Shown here: one piece after another, positions 27,672-35,330 of the stretch
Numbering within the stretch: the first letter of the stretch is position 1
Layout: each line of letters opens with the position of its first letter
DNA from: Microbacterium limosum
GTDB taxonomy: Bacteria > Actinomycetota > Actinomycetes > Actinomycetales > Microbacteriaceae
Assembly (NCBI RefSeq): GCF_036324365.1
Contig: NZ_CP137080.1
Location: 2,604,001 to 2,668,000, forward strand
Direction of reading: 5' to 3'
Length of the DNA: 64,000 nucleotides
Position numbers and translations under genes: made by a program
The notes under the pieces: model-generated
The model's database searches: none
Told to the model about the DNA's origin: nothing
The model's input: only the letters and a program-made list of their open reading frames with translations

Positions 27672-28066
27672 TCAGGCCGCGACCGAGGCGCGCTCCTCGA
27701 CGGGCACGTAGCGGTCGATGAGGGTCGCGAAGGCGTCGAGGTAGGAGACGAGGAACGCGGCGGTGCCCTCGTTGGTCACCTCGCCGTCCTCGGCGAAGAC
27801 GCCGGGGACGTACTGGATGAAGCCCTCGGGCTGGCCCAGCACGGGTGCGTTGTAGTGGCTCAGGATCGCCTTCAGGTGCTGCTGCGCAGCCGCCGTGGAG
27901 ATGGGCCCCTGCGAGGTGCCGATGACGGCCGTGGGCTTGCCGGCGAACGAGGCCTGGCCGTAGGGGCGGGCCGACCAGTCGAGGGCGTTCTTGAGCACGC
28001 CCGGGATCGAGCGGCTGTACTCGGGGGTGACGATGATGACGCCGTCGATTCCCGCGCATCGATCGG
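27672..28066 (-). pseudogene. NADPH-dependent FMN reductase, 5'-truncated
   Basis: The frame encodes the last two thirds of a flavodoxin-like FMN reductase: AGIDGVIIVTPEYSRSIPGVLKNALDW (seen in parts) and AVIGTSQGPISTAAAQQHLKAIL. The N-terminal 60-70 residues with the G-S-L-R phosphate loop are absent. Homology starts abruptly near 28062, and the DNA upstream of that point is GC-rich sequence belonging to the leader of the divergent ABC operon. No suitable start codon gives a complete protein, so it is probably a remnant. Confidence 0.75.
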
Positions 28067-28194
28067 GTGCGGTCGGCGGGGCCGGCCTGCGTCTCCCCCC
28101 ACGGGGGAGGCCGGAAGACCCCTCCCGGGAGGGAGGCGGGCCGGGCCCCTCCCTCCGTAGCGTGAAGGACACGCACCGAACGAGAGGACCACGG

Positions 28195-29079
28195 ATGCTG
28201 AGGCTGAGCGGGATCACGAAGAGCTACGGCGGAAGGCGGGTGCTCGACGACATCACCTTCGACGTCGTACCCGGCCGCCTCACCGGCTTCGTCGGCGGGA
28301 ACGGGGCCGGCAAGACCACGACGATGCGCATCGTGCTCGGCGTGCTCGCGCGCGACGCCGGCGAGGTCACCCTCGACGGCGCCGCGCTCACCGCGGCGGA
28401 TCGGCGCCGCTTCGGGTACATGCCGGAGGAGCGCGGCCTCTACCCCAAGATGAAGGTGCACGAGCACATCACCTACCTCGCGCGCCTGCACGGATTCTCG
28501 GCGTCGGATGCCGCGGCGCGCGCCCGCGCGCTGCTGGAGCGCCTCGGGCTCGGGGAGCGGCTGAACGACCTCGTCGAGACGCTGTCGCTCGGAAACCAGC
28601 AGCGCGCGCAGATCGCCGCCGCGCTCGTGCACGATCCCGAGGTGCTGATCCTCGACGAGCCCTTCTCCGGGCTCGACCCGCTCGCCGTCGACGTCGTCGC
28701 GGGGGTGCTGCAGGAGCGGGCCGCCCAGGGCGTCTCGGTGCTCTTCTCCTCGCACCAGCTCGACGTCGTCGAGCGCCTCTGCGACGACCTCGTCATCATC
28801 GCGGGCGGCACCGTGCGCGCCGCCGGCGCCCGCGATGCGATGCGCGCCGAGCACGGCTCGCGGCGCTACGAACTGGTGTCGGGCACCGACGCCGGCTGGC
28901 TCCGGGACGAGCCTGGAGTCACCGTGACCGACTTCGACGGCGGGTATGCGCTGTTCGACGTCGAGGACGACGCCACCGCCCAGCGCGTGCTCCGCCGCGC
29001 GGTGGACAACGGCGACGTCGCCAGCTTCGCGCCGCAGCATCCGACCCTCGCCCAGATCTTCAAGGAGGTCATCCAGTGA
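28195..29079 (+). CDS. ABC transporter ATP-binding protein (NatA-like)
   Basis: Exporter-type ATPase, 294 residues from ATG 28195, with GAGAGGA ten bases upstream. Walker A is GGNGAGKTTTMRI, signature LSLGNQQRAQIAAAL, Walker B VLILDEPFSGLDP and switch FSSHQLDVVE. The C-terminal 80 residues are a DUF4162-type domain. It overlaps the permease gene by four bases (GTGA). It probably exports sodium, a drug or a peptide; family members of this type are called NatA. Confidence 0.92.
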   Translation: MLRLSGITKSYGGRRVLDDITFDVVPGRLTGFVGGNGAGKTTTMRIVLGVLARDAGEVTLDGAALTAADRRRFGYMPEERGLYPKMKVHEHITYLARLHGFSASDAAARARALLERLGLGERLNDLVETLSLGNQQRAQIAAALVHDPEVLILDEPFSGLDPLAVDVVAGVLQERAAQGVSVLFSSHQLDVVERLCDDLVIIAGGTVRAAGARDAMRAEHGSRRYELVSGTDAGWLRDEPGVTVTDFDGGYALFDVEDDATAQRVLRRAVDNGDVASFAPQHPTLAQIFKEVIQ

Positions 29080-30191
29080 CCGCGTCCACCCCCACGCGGG
29101 CGTCGAGCCCCACGGCCCCCTCGACCGCGCAGAGCGTGTGGCTCGTCGCCGAGCGCGAGATCGGCTCGAAGCTGCGGTCGAAGGCCTTCGTCATCTCGAC
29201 GGCCTTCCTCTTCCTGGTGGCCCTCGCGGCCGTGGTCTGGGGCGGGTTCCAGGCGCGCGACACCTCCGGCATCCCCGTCGCCGTGACCGCCGATGCGCCC
29301 GCCGCGGTGTCGTCGATCGCGGGCCTCGAGGTGACGGAGGTGCCCGACCGCGCGGCGGCCGAGGAGCTCGTGACGGAAGGGACGGTCGACGCCGCGCTCG
29401 TGGGCGACTCCGCCTCGCCCGTCGGCTTCGCGCTCGTCGCCGAGAGCGAGGCGCCGACGAGCCTGCTCCTCATGCTCTCGCAGGCTCCCCCGGTCGAACT
29501 GCTCGACCCCGACCAGACAGACGGCGCGCTGCGTTACTTCGTCGCGCTCGCCTTCGGCATCGTCTTCCTCATCGCCGCATCGACCTTCGGGGGGACGATC
29601 GCGCAGAGCGTCGTGGAGGAGAAGCAGACCCGCGTCGTGGAGATCCTCATCTCCGCCATCCCGACCCGCGCCCTCCTCGCCGGGAAGGTCATCGGCAACA
29701 CGATCCTCGCCATGGGACAGATCGTGGTGCTCGCGGCGATCGCGATCGTGGGCCTGACCGTCACCGATCAGGGCGCGGTGCTGCAGGGGCTCGGGGGGCC
29801 GATCGCCTGGTTCGCCGTGTTCTTCCTCTTCGGCTTCATCCTGCTGGCGTCGCTGTTCGCGGCCGCCGCGGCGATGGTGTCGCGTCAGGAGGACGTCGGC
29901 TCGACCACGACGCCGCTCATCATGCTCGTGATGGCGCCGTACTTCCTCGTCATCTTCTTCAACGACAACCCGCTCGTGCTGACGATCATGTCGTACGTGC
30001 CGTTCTCGGCGCCGGTCGGGATGCCGATGAGGCTGTACCTGGGCGAGGCGCAGTGGTGGGAGGCCCTGATCTCGCTCGCGATCCTCATCCTCACGTGCGT
30101 GGCAGCCATCCTCGTCGGAGCGAAGATCTACCAGAACTCGCTCCTGCGCATGGGGGCGCGCGTCAAGCTGGTCGACGCACTGCGCGGCTGA
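29076..30191 (+). CDS. ABC-2 family transporter permease (NatB-like)
   Basis: Permease of 371 residues. One N-terminal helix (AFVISTAFLFLVALAAVVWGGF) is followed by a large extracellular domain (residues about 55-160). Five helices follow, with the ABC-2 signature VVEEKQTRVVEILISAIPTRALLAGKVIGN seen in parts. It functions with the ATPase encoded immediately upstream. GTG start overlapping the ATPase stop codon. Confidence 0.92.
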   Translation: MTASTPTRASSPTAPSTAQSVWLVAEREIGSKLRSKAFVISTAFLFLVALAAVVWGGFQARDTSGIPVAVTADAPAAVSSIAGLEVTEVPDRAAAEELVTEGTVDAALVGDSASPVGFALVAESEAPTSLLLMLSQAPPVELLDPDQTDGALRYFVALAFGIVFLIAASTFGGTIAQSVVEEKQTRVVEILISAIPTRALLAGKVIGNTILAMGQIVVLAAIAIVGLTVTDQGAVLQGLGGPIAWFAVFFLFGFILLASLFAAAAAMVSRQEDVGSTTTPLIMLVMAPYFLVIFFNDNPLVLTIMSYVPFSAPVGMPMRLYLGEAQWWEALISLAILILTCVAAILVGAKIYQNSLLRMGARVKLVDALRG

Positions 30192-30199
30192 GATCGCGA

Positions 30200-30235
30200 C
30201 GGACGAGGGGTGCCGGGTCCCCGGCATCCCTCGTC
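30200..30235. terminator. Bidirectional hairpin terminator
   Basis: A stem of 17 bp (30200-30216 with 30219-30235) containing one G-T wobble lies between the convergent NatB-like and VOC genes, just after both stop codons. The last pairs near the loop must stay open. Confidence 0.7.
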
Positions 30236-30238
30236 CGG

Positions 30239-30619
30239 TCAGTCCATCTCGATGACCGCGATCACGTTGCGCGCCGGGTCGAGGAACCACGCGATCGCCG
30301 GGCCGAGGTCGCGATTGATGCCCTTCCGATCGGTCGGCAGATCGGCGTCGTCGTAGATCTTGGTCGCGACCCCTTTGCCGTTGAGCTCGTCGACCGCCTC
30401 GTCGATGTTCGAGACGGGGATGTTCAGCACCGTGAAGCTCGCGGGCTCGTGGTTGTCCTTGGGATAGATGAAGATGTGGGCGTCGCCGCCGAGTCGCACA
30501 TCGAGTCCCATCTCGGGCATCTCCTCGACGTCGAAGCCGAGGACGTCGCGATAGAAGGCGAGGGCGGCGGGGACGTCGTCGACCGAGAAACTGCTGAATG
30601 GCTGCGTCGTGGTGAACAT
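30239..30619 (-). CDS. VOC-superfamily (glyoxalase/bleomycin-resistance fold) protein
   Basis: Small metalloprotein-fold protein of 126 residues, beginning MFTTTQPFSSFSVDDVPAAL and containing the paired beta-alpha-beta modules (FYRDVLGFDVEEM, then NIPVSNIDEAVDEL and WFLDPARNVIAVIEMD). It belongs to the antibiotic-resistance/dioxygenase-like group of VOC proteins. The function is not predictable beyond this. Confidence 0.85.
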   Translation of the reverse strand: MFTTTQPFSSFSVDDVPAALAFYRDVLGFDVEEMPEMGLDVRLGGDAHIFIYPKDNHEPASFTVLNIPVSNIDEAVDELNGKGVATKIYDDADLPTDRKGINRDLGPAIAWFLDPARNVIAVIEMD

Positions 30620-30717
30620 GGATTCCTCCTCGAGTTCCGCTCCCCGCTACAGGCTCCTCCTCGTCCCCGCCCGTGTCCAGAGAGTGTGCGCTCCCCCGCA
30701 GGACCGCGACCCCTCGG

Positions 30718-31185
30718 TCAGCGCTCGACGAGCACGCCGTCGGCGTCGGCCCAGACGCGCGCGCCCGGCCGGAACGTGACCCCCGCGATCGTGACGGGAA
30801 CGTCGACCTCGCCGGCGCCCTCCTTGGCGCTCCTGCGCGGATTCGATCCGAGCGCCTTGACACCGATCGGCAGCGCCCCGATCGCCGCGCGGTCGCGGAT
30901 CGCTCCGTGCACGATGATCCCCGCCCACCCGTTGCGCACCGCCGAGGCGGCGATGACGTCCCCCACGAGCGCCGACTCGAGCGATCCGCCGCCGTCGATC
31001 ACGAGCACCGCTCCCCCGCCCGGCGACGCGAGGACCTCCTTCACGAGCGCGTTATCGCGGTGACAGCGCACCGTGCGCACCGGTCCGCCGAAGGCCGCGC
31101 GGCCCCCGGCGTCCTGGAGCTGCAACGGGAGGGAATCCAGCGCCTCACCGCGCTCGTCGTACAGGTCGGCCGTCGAGATGTCCAT
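30718..31185 (-). CDS. rraA: RraA-family protein (RNase E activity regulator / HMG aldolase fold)
   Basis: Protein of 155 residues matching the RraA family: STADLYDERGEAL at the N-terminus, GGPVRTVRCHRDN, VLVIDGGGSLESALVGDVIA, and WAGIIVHGAIRDR. The segment G-D-x-x-A with R-D downstream is the aldolase-type active site. In actinobacteria such genes are annotated either as regulator of ribonuclease activity A or as 4-hydroxy-4-methyl-2-oxoglutarate aldolase. The latter could feed from protocatechuate 4,5-cleavage, but nothing nearby supports it. Confidence 0.87.
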   Translation of the reverse strand: MDISTADLYDERGEALDSLPLQLQDAGGRAAFGGPVRTVRCHRDNALVKEVLASPGGGAVLVIDGGGSLESALVGDVIAASAVRNGWAGIIVHGAIRDRAAIGALPIGVKALGSNPRRSAKEGAGEVDVPVTIAGVTFRPGARVWADADGVLVER

Positions 31186-31303
31186 GCCCCGACGCTACGC
31201 AGTGGCCGCCGCGCGCGGGCCGCCGCGACGATGTGAAGTTCTCTCCGACTTCCGCCCCTGTCAACCCGACCCGGCCACGGCCGACGCACGGTTACTCTGA
31301 GGC

Positions 31304-32446
31304 ATGCCCGCCCACATCCTCGGCATCGGCACCGCGACGCCGCCCACCGTCATCACCCAGAACGACGTGCGCGACCTCTTCCTGGCGCAGCCCGGCACCG
31401 ATCGCCTCACCTCGAGGCTCATCGGAGCGGCATTCGACCAGTCCGCGATCGACACGCGCCACACCGTGCTCCCCGAGCTCGTCGCGGGCGGTTCGGCATT
31501 CGTGGATCGAGATTCGCGCGCCGTGCACGCGCCCCTCACCGGTGCGCGCAACGACGTCTACATCCGCGAGGCCCCGGCGCTGTTCTCCGGCGCCGCCCGG
31601 GAGGCGCTCGAGCAGGCGCGGATGCCGGCATCCGCCGTCACACACGTCGTGACCGCGTCGTGCACGGGCTTCTTCGCCCCGGGCCCGGACTTCCGGCTCG
31701 TGAAGGACCTCGGCCTCGCGCCCACGGTCGAGCGCGACCACCTGGGCTTCGTCGGATGCGCCGCCGCATTCCCCGCCCTGCGCTCGGCGTCGCGCATCTG
31801 CGCGGCCGACCCGTCGGCCGTCGTTCTCGTCGTGTGCGGCGAGATCTGCACGATCCACCTCCGCGTCTCGAGCGACCCGGAGCAGATCGTCGCGTCCGCC
31901 GTCTTCGCCGACGGCGCCGCGGCCGCGGTCGTCTCCGCCGCACCGGCACCCGATGCCCGCACTCTCGAGCTCGGCGGATTCGGCACGGCCCTGACATCGG
32001 AGGGCGAGGACGAGATGCGCTGGGTCATCGGAGACCACGGGTTCGAGATGACCCTGACCGCCGAGGTGCCGCGCGTCATCGGCCGCGAGGTGCGCGCCGC
32101 TCTCGACCCGCTGCTCGCGCGAGCGGACGCGCCCATCGACGCCTGGGCCGTGCACCCCGGCGGGCGCAGCATCCTGGACCGTGTCGAGTCGTCTCTCGCG
32201 CTGTCGCCGGCCGCGCTGCAGCACTCGCGCGACGTGCTGCGCGAGTACGGCAACATGTCGTCGGCGACGGTGCTGTTCATCCTGAAGCGGATGCTGGGCG
32301 ACGAGCGCCTGCGCGATGAGGATCGGGTGATGGGGGTGGCGTTCGGTCCGGGCCTCACGGTCGAGTCGGCCCTGCTGCGGGCGCGCGTACCCGCACCCGT
32401 GCACGCCGAGACGCTCGCAGCCGTCGGCACCGGCTTCGCCGCATGA
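31304..32446 (+). CDS. Type III polyketide synthase (alkylresorcinol/pyrone synthase-like)
   Basis: Homodimeric chalcone-synthase-fold enzyme, 380 residues, condensing a starter acyl-CoA with malonyl-CoA. The catalytic triad is visible: Cys in VTASCTGFFAPG, His in AWAVHPGGRSILD and Asn in EYGNMSSATVLFIL. It heads a four-gene set with a methyltransferase (ATGA overlap), an FAD oxidoreductase and a convergent UbiA prenyltransferase. The set recalls the Streptomyces srsABC genes for phenolic lipids, though the methyltransferase here is of a different family. Product unknown. Confidence 0.92.
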   Translation: MPAHILGIGTATPPTVITQNDVRDLFLAQPGTDRLTSRLIGAAFDQSAIDTRHTVLPELVAGGSAFVDRDSRAVHAPLTGARNDVYIREAPALFSGAAREALEQARMPASAVTHVVTASCTGFFAPGPDFRLVKDLGLAPTVERDHLGFVGCAAAFPALRSASRICAADPSAVVLVVCGEICTIHLRVSSDPEQIVASAVFADGAAAAVVSAAPAPDARTLELGGFGTALTSEGEDEMRWVIGDHGFEMTLTAEVPRVIGREVRAALDPLLARADAPIDAWAVHPGGRSILDRVESSLALSPAALQHSRDVLREYGNMSSATVLFILKRMLGDERLRDEDRVMGVAFGPGLTVESALLRARVPAPVHAETLAAVGTGFAA

Positions 32447-33150
32447 TCGCCCCGTCCCTCGCGCGCCGCGACGGGGATCTGCGCGAGCTCATGGACGATC
32501 CCCACTGCGACGCGATCCGTCTGCGCCGCACCCTGGAGCGCTTCGCGCTGATCAATCGACTCGTGGCCGGATGGGGCGGCGTCTATCGGCGACACATCCG
32601 GCCACGGCTGATCGCCCGGGGCGGGGGCGAGGCGCGCATCCTCGACATCGGCTGCGGCGCCGGCGACGTGCTGCGGGGAATCGTCTCCCGCGCCCGCGCC
32701 GACGGCTTCGCGGTGACGGGGCTCGGACTCGATCCGGATGACCGCAGCCTGAGCGTCGCGCGGGGCGCGGCATCCATGCGCGGAGTGGAATACATGCTCG
32801 GCCACAGCGGCGACCTCGCCGCCCGGGGCGACGCCTTCGACGTCGTGGTCTCGAACCACCTGCTCCACCACCTGAGCCGGAGCGAGTTGGCGGCGGTGCT
32901 CGCCGACTCCCGTGTGCTCTCGCGCGGGGTGAGCCTGCACTCCGACATCCATCGCTCCGCCCTCGCCTACGCGGGGTACGCGATCGGCGTCACGCCCCTG
33001 GCGCCGGGAAGCTTCCTGCGCACGGACGGGCTGCGGTCGATCCGCCGCAGCTACACGGCCTTCGAGTTGGAGGGCGTGCTTCCGGAGGGCTGGCGCGTCG
33101 AGCGCCCGGCGGCGTTCCGCCTGCTCGCGGTGAGCGAAACCGGGCACTGA
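32443..33150 (+). CDS. SAM-dependent methyltransferase (class I)
   Basis: Methyltransferase of 235 residues with motif I ARILDIGCGAGDVLRG, acidic loop GLGLDPDD and post-I segment FDVVVSNHLLHHLS. It overlaps the type III PKS gene by four bases and precedes the FAD oxidoreductase by two, so it very probably methylates the polyketide or its oxidised form, on O or C. An N-terminal helical segment (LRRTLERFALINRLVAGWGGVYR) resembles that of actinobacterial PKS-linked methyltransferases. Confidence 0.9.
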   Translation: MIAPSLARRDGDLRELMDDPHCDAIRLRRTLERFALINRLVAGWGGVYRRHIRPRLIARGGGEARILDIGCGAGDVLRGIVSRARADGFAVTGLGLDPDDRSLSVARGAASMRGVEYMLGHSGDLAARGDAFDVVVSNHLLHHLSRSELAAVLADSRVLSRGVSLHSDIHRSALAYAGYAIGVTPLAPGSFLRTDGLRSIRRSYTAFELEGVLPEGWRVERPAAFRLLAVSETGH

Positions 33151-33152
33151 CC

Positions 33153-34298
33153 GTGCACGACGTCGTCATCGCGGGGGCGGGGCCCGTGGGCACCCTCCTG
33201 CAGGCGGAGCTCGCGCGGCTCGGCGTCGAGGCGACCGTCATCGAGCGGCGCGCGCAGCCGGGCCCGGGTAGCCGGGCCGTCGGCGTGCATCCGGCCGCCC
33301 TCGACGCGCTCGAGGCGTCCGGAGCCACGGCCCGCATCCTGTCGTCCGCCATCCGGGTCGTCCGGGGCGAGGCCCGGGCCGCGCGGCCGTTCGGGGTCGT
33401 CCGCTTCGACCGGCTCGAAGCTCGTCATCCGTACGTCGCAACCCTCCCGCAGTCCCGCACGGAGGACGCCCTCGCGGAGGCCGCCGCCTCCTGGGGAGCG
33501 ACGGCCGTCGTGCGCGGGTGCACCGTCGAGGGCGTTCGCGGCGGTCCCGAGGCGGTGCGGCTTCGCCTGCGGCGCGGGGACGTGACGACGGAGGAGACGG
33601 CACGCATCGTCGTGGTGGCGACCGGTTCGGCGGGGCGGGCGATCACGCCGCTGACCGCGTCGACCCGGATCCGCGCCTACCCCGACCGCTATGTCATGAC
33701 GGACGCGCCCGATGCGACGGGAGAGGGCACGACGGCGGTCGTGCATCTGCACCCCGAGGGCGTGCTGGAGTCGTTCCCGCTGCCGGGGGGCATGCGCCGG
33801 TTCGTCGCGTGGCGGTCCCCGGCGGATGCCGAGGCCGAACCCACGGGGTGGCTGCGCGACGCCATCACCCGCCGCACGGGCTCCGCGGACGCGGCGTCCG
33901 CCGTCTCGACCGCCGCCGCGTTCGGCGTGCGGCGGGCGCTCGTGCCGCGGATGCGGTGGGGGAGGGTCGTCGCGATCGGAGACGCCGCCCACGAGGTGAG
34001 CCCCATCGGCGGCCAGGGCATGAACCTCGGCCTCATCGACGCCGCCACCCTCGCCCCGCTGCTCGCGAGCTGGATCGTCACGGGTGAGGAGCCTGCAGGA
34101 GAACTGCGCGAGTGGGACCGACGTCGCCGCCGCGCCGCCGCGATGTCGGCACGCATCGCAACGGCCAACACGGTCATCGGGCGGACGGCCGGGCCGGTTG
34201 CGCATCGCGCGCGGACGGCTGCCCTGCGCGGCATCCTGCACTCCCCCGCGGCGAACATGCTCGCGCGGGCATACTCCATGGGCCTCGACCCCGGGTAG
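33153..34298 (+). CDS. FAD-dependent oxidoreductase / monooxygenase
   Basis: Group A flavoprotein monooxygenase-like protein, 381 residues. The dinucleotide-binding motif is VVIAGAGPVGTLLQAELARLG (GxGxxG). The second FAD motif is VVAIGDAAHEVSPIGGQGMNLGLIDA with the G-D motif, and the DG-type segment is less clear. It starts at GTG 33153. The probable role is hydroxylation of the polyketide-derived aromatic ring to a quinone or catechol, by analogy with SrsC-like enzymes; geranylgeranyl-reductase-like activity is an alternative. Confidence 0.9.
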   Translation: MHDVVIAGAGPVGTLLQAELARLGVEATVIERRAQPGPGSRAVGVHPAALDALEASGATARILSSAIRVVRGEARAARPFGVVRFDRLEARHPYVATLPQSRTEDALAEAAASWGATAVVRGCTVEGVRGGPEAVRLRLRRGDVTTEETARIVVVATGSAGRAITPLTASTRIRAYPDRYVMTDAPDATGEGTTAVVHLHPEGVLESFPLPGGMRRFVAWRSPADAEAEPTGWLRDAITRRTGSADAASAVSTAAAFGVRRALVPRMRWGRVVAIGDAAHEVSPIGGQGMNLGLIDAATLAPLLASWIVTGEEPAGELREWDRRRRRAAAMSARIATANTVIGRTAGPVAHRARTAALRGILHSPAANMLARAYSMGLDPG

Positions 34299-34309
34299 TT
34301 ACGCGCGCG

Positions 34310-35146
34310 TCAGAGACCGGCGCTCGTCGCCGCGAGCTGGAGCGCCAGAAGCAGCGCCGACACCATGACGAGGCGGAACACCGTCCGGTCGGGCGCGCGC
34401 AGAGCGCGCACGAGTCCCGCCGCCGCGACGGCGAGCACGAGGACGCATCCCACGACCGATACGGCGGCCGCGAGGGGGGCCGGCTGCAGCATCCAGCCGC
34501 CGAGAAGCACGGAGAGCGCCCCGATCGCCACGGCTGCGAACGCCGCGACCACCGAGGCCCGGGCGCCGATCCGGTGCGGCAGGCCGCGGATGCCGGTGCG
34601 CGCATCGTCGTCGAGGTCGGGCAGCACGTTGGTCAGGTGCACGGCCGCGCCGAGGGCGGCGCCGGCGATCCAGGCCCAGAGCGGGGCCACGCGAGCGGGA
34701 TCCGTCGCGAGGGTGGCGAGCGAGGGGAAGAGCCCGAAGCTCAGCAGGAAGGGCGCCAGCGAGAGCACCGAGCGCTTGAGCGCGACGTTGTACGACCACG
34801 CCGACACGAGGAACACCCCGTGCGCGATCAGGAAGCCGGGGCCGAGCAGCGCCGACAGGATGAGCGCCGCCGCGACGGCCCCCACTGCCGCGATCCACAC
34901 CGTGCGCACACCGATCTCGCCGCGCGCGATCGGCTTGTCGATGCGGCCAACGGCGCGATCCCGGCCCGCGTCGATCGCGTCGTTCGACCAGCCGATGGAG
35001 AGCTGGCCCGCGAACACGGATCCTACGAGCAGCGCGAGCGCGGTGGGCGTCGCCTCCGCCGCGAGACCCAGCAGCAGCGACAGCACCGAGACGACGAGCG
35101 TGGGGCCCGGGTGGCACGAGCGCCAGAGCGCCGCGGCGCTTCTCAT
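34310..35146 (-). CDS. UbiA-family prenyltransferase
   Basis: Integral membrane aromatic prenyltransferase, 278 residues from ATG 35146 (MRSAAALWRSCHPGPT); earlier in-frame starts give an unlikely basic extension. The first Asp-rich motif is SNDAIDAGRDRAVGRIDKPIA and the second LPDLDDDARTGIRGLP. About eight helices are visible. It is convergent with the FAD gene (11 bp apart) and completes the likely PKS-methyltransferase-oxidase-prenyltransferase pathway. Menaquinone biosynthesis (MenA-like) is an alternative, though the neighbours favour the phenolic product. Confidence 0.88.
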   Translation of the reverse strand: MRSAAALWRSCHPGPTLVVSVLSLLLGLAAEATPTALALLVGSVFAGQLSIGWSNDAIDAGRDRAVGRIDKPIARGEIGVRTVWIAAVGAVAAALILSALLGPGFLIAHGVFLVSAWSYNVALKRSVLSLAPFLLSFGLFPSLATLATDPARVAPLWAWIAGAALGAAVHLTNVLPDLDDDARTGIRGLPHRIGARASVVAAFAAVAIGALSVLLGGWMLQPAPLAAAVSVVGCVLVLAVAAAGLVRALRAPDRTVFRLVMVSALLLALQLAATSAGL

Positions 35147-35239
35147 ACGCAGGATGCCGGGGCCACGGCATCCGCCCCGCCCGCGCCATCGATCACCCGG
35201 CCACCCTACCGCCGCCCCGCGTCCGGCCCGCCCGCCCGC

Positions 35240-35301
35240 CGAAACACCACTTCTGCGTCGAGGCACCGTCCGTCGGCTGGTGTTTCGTCGCAGAAGTGGT
35301 G
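35240..35301. repeat. Inverted repeat with two mutually exclusive pairings
   Basis: CACCACTTCTGCG (35245-35257) is the exact complement of 35289-35301, and CGAAACACCA (35240-35249) is the exact complement of 35278-35287. The two left arms overlap by five bases, so only one pairing can form at a time. It lies between the ubiA start and the clpB stop codon, both read leftward. Confidence 0.75.
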
Positions 35302-35330
35302 CCCGACGCGGTCCGGGGTCGCGGCGGGGA

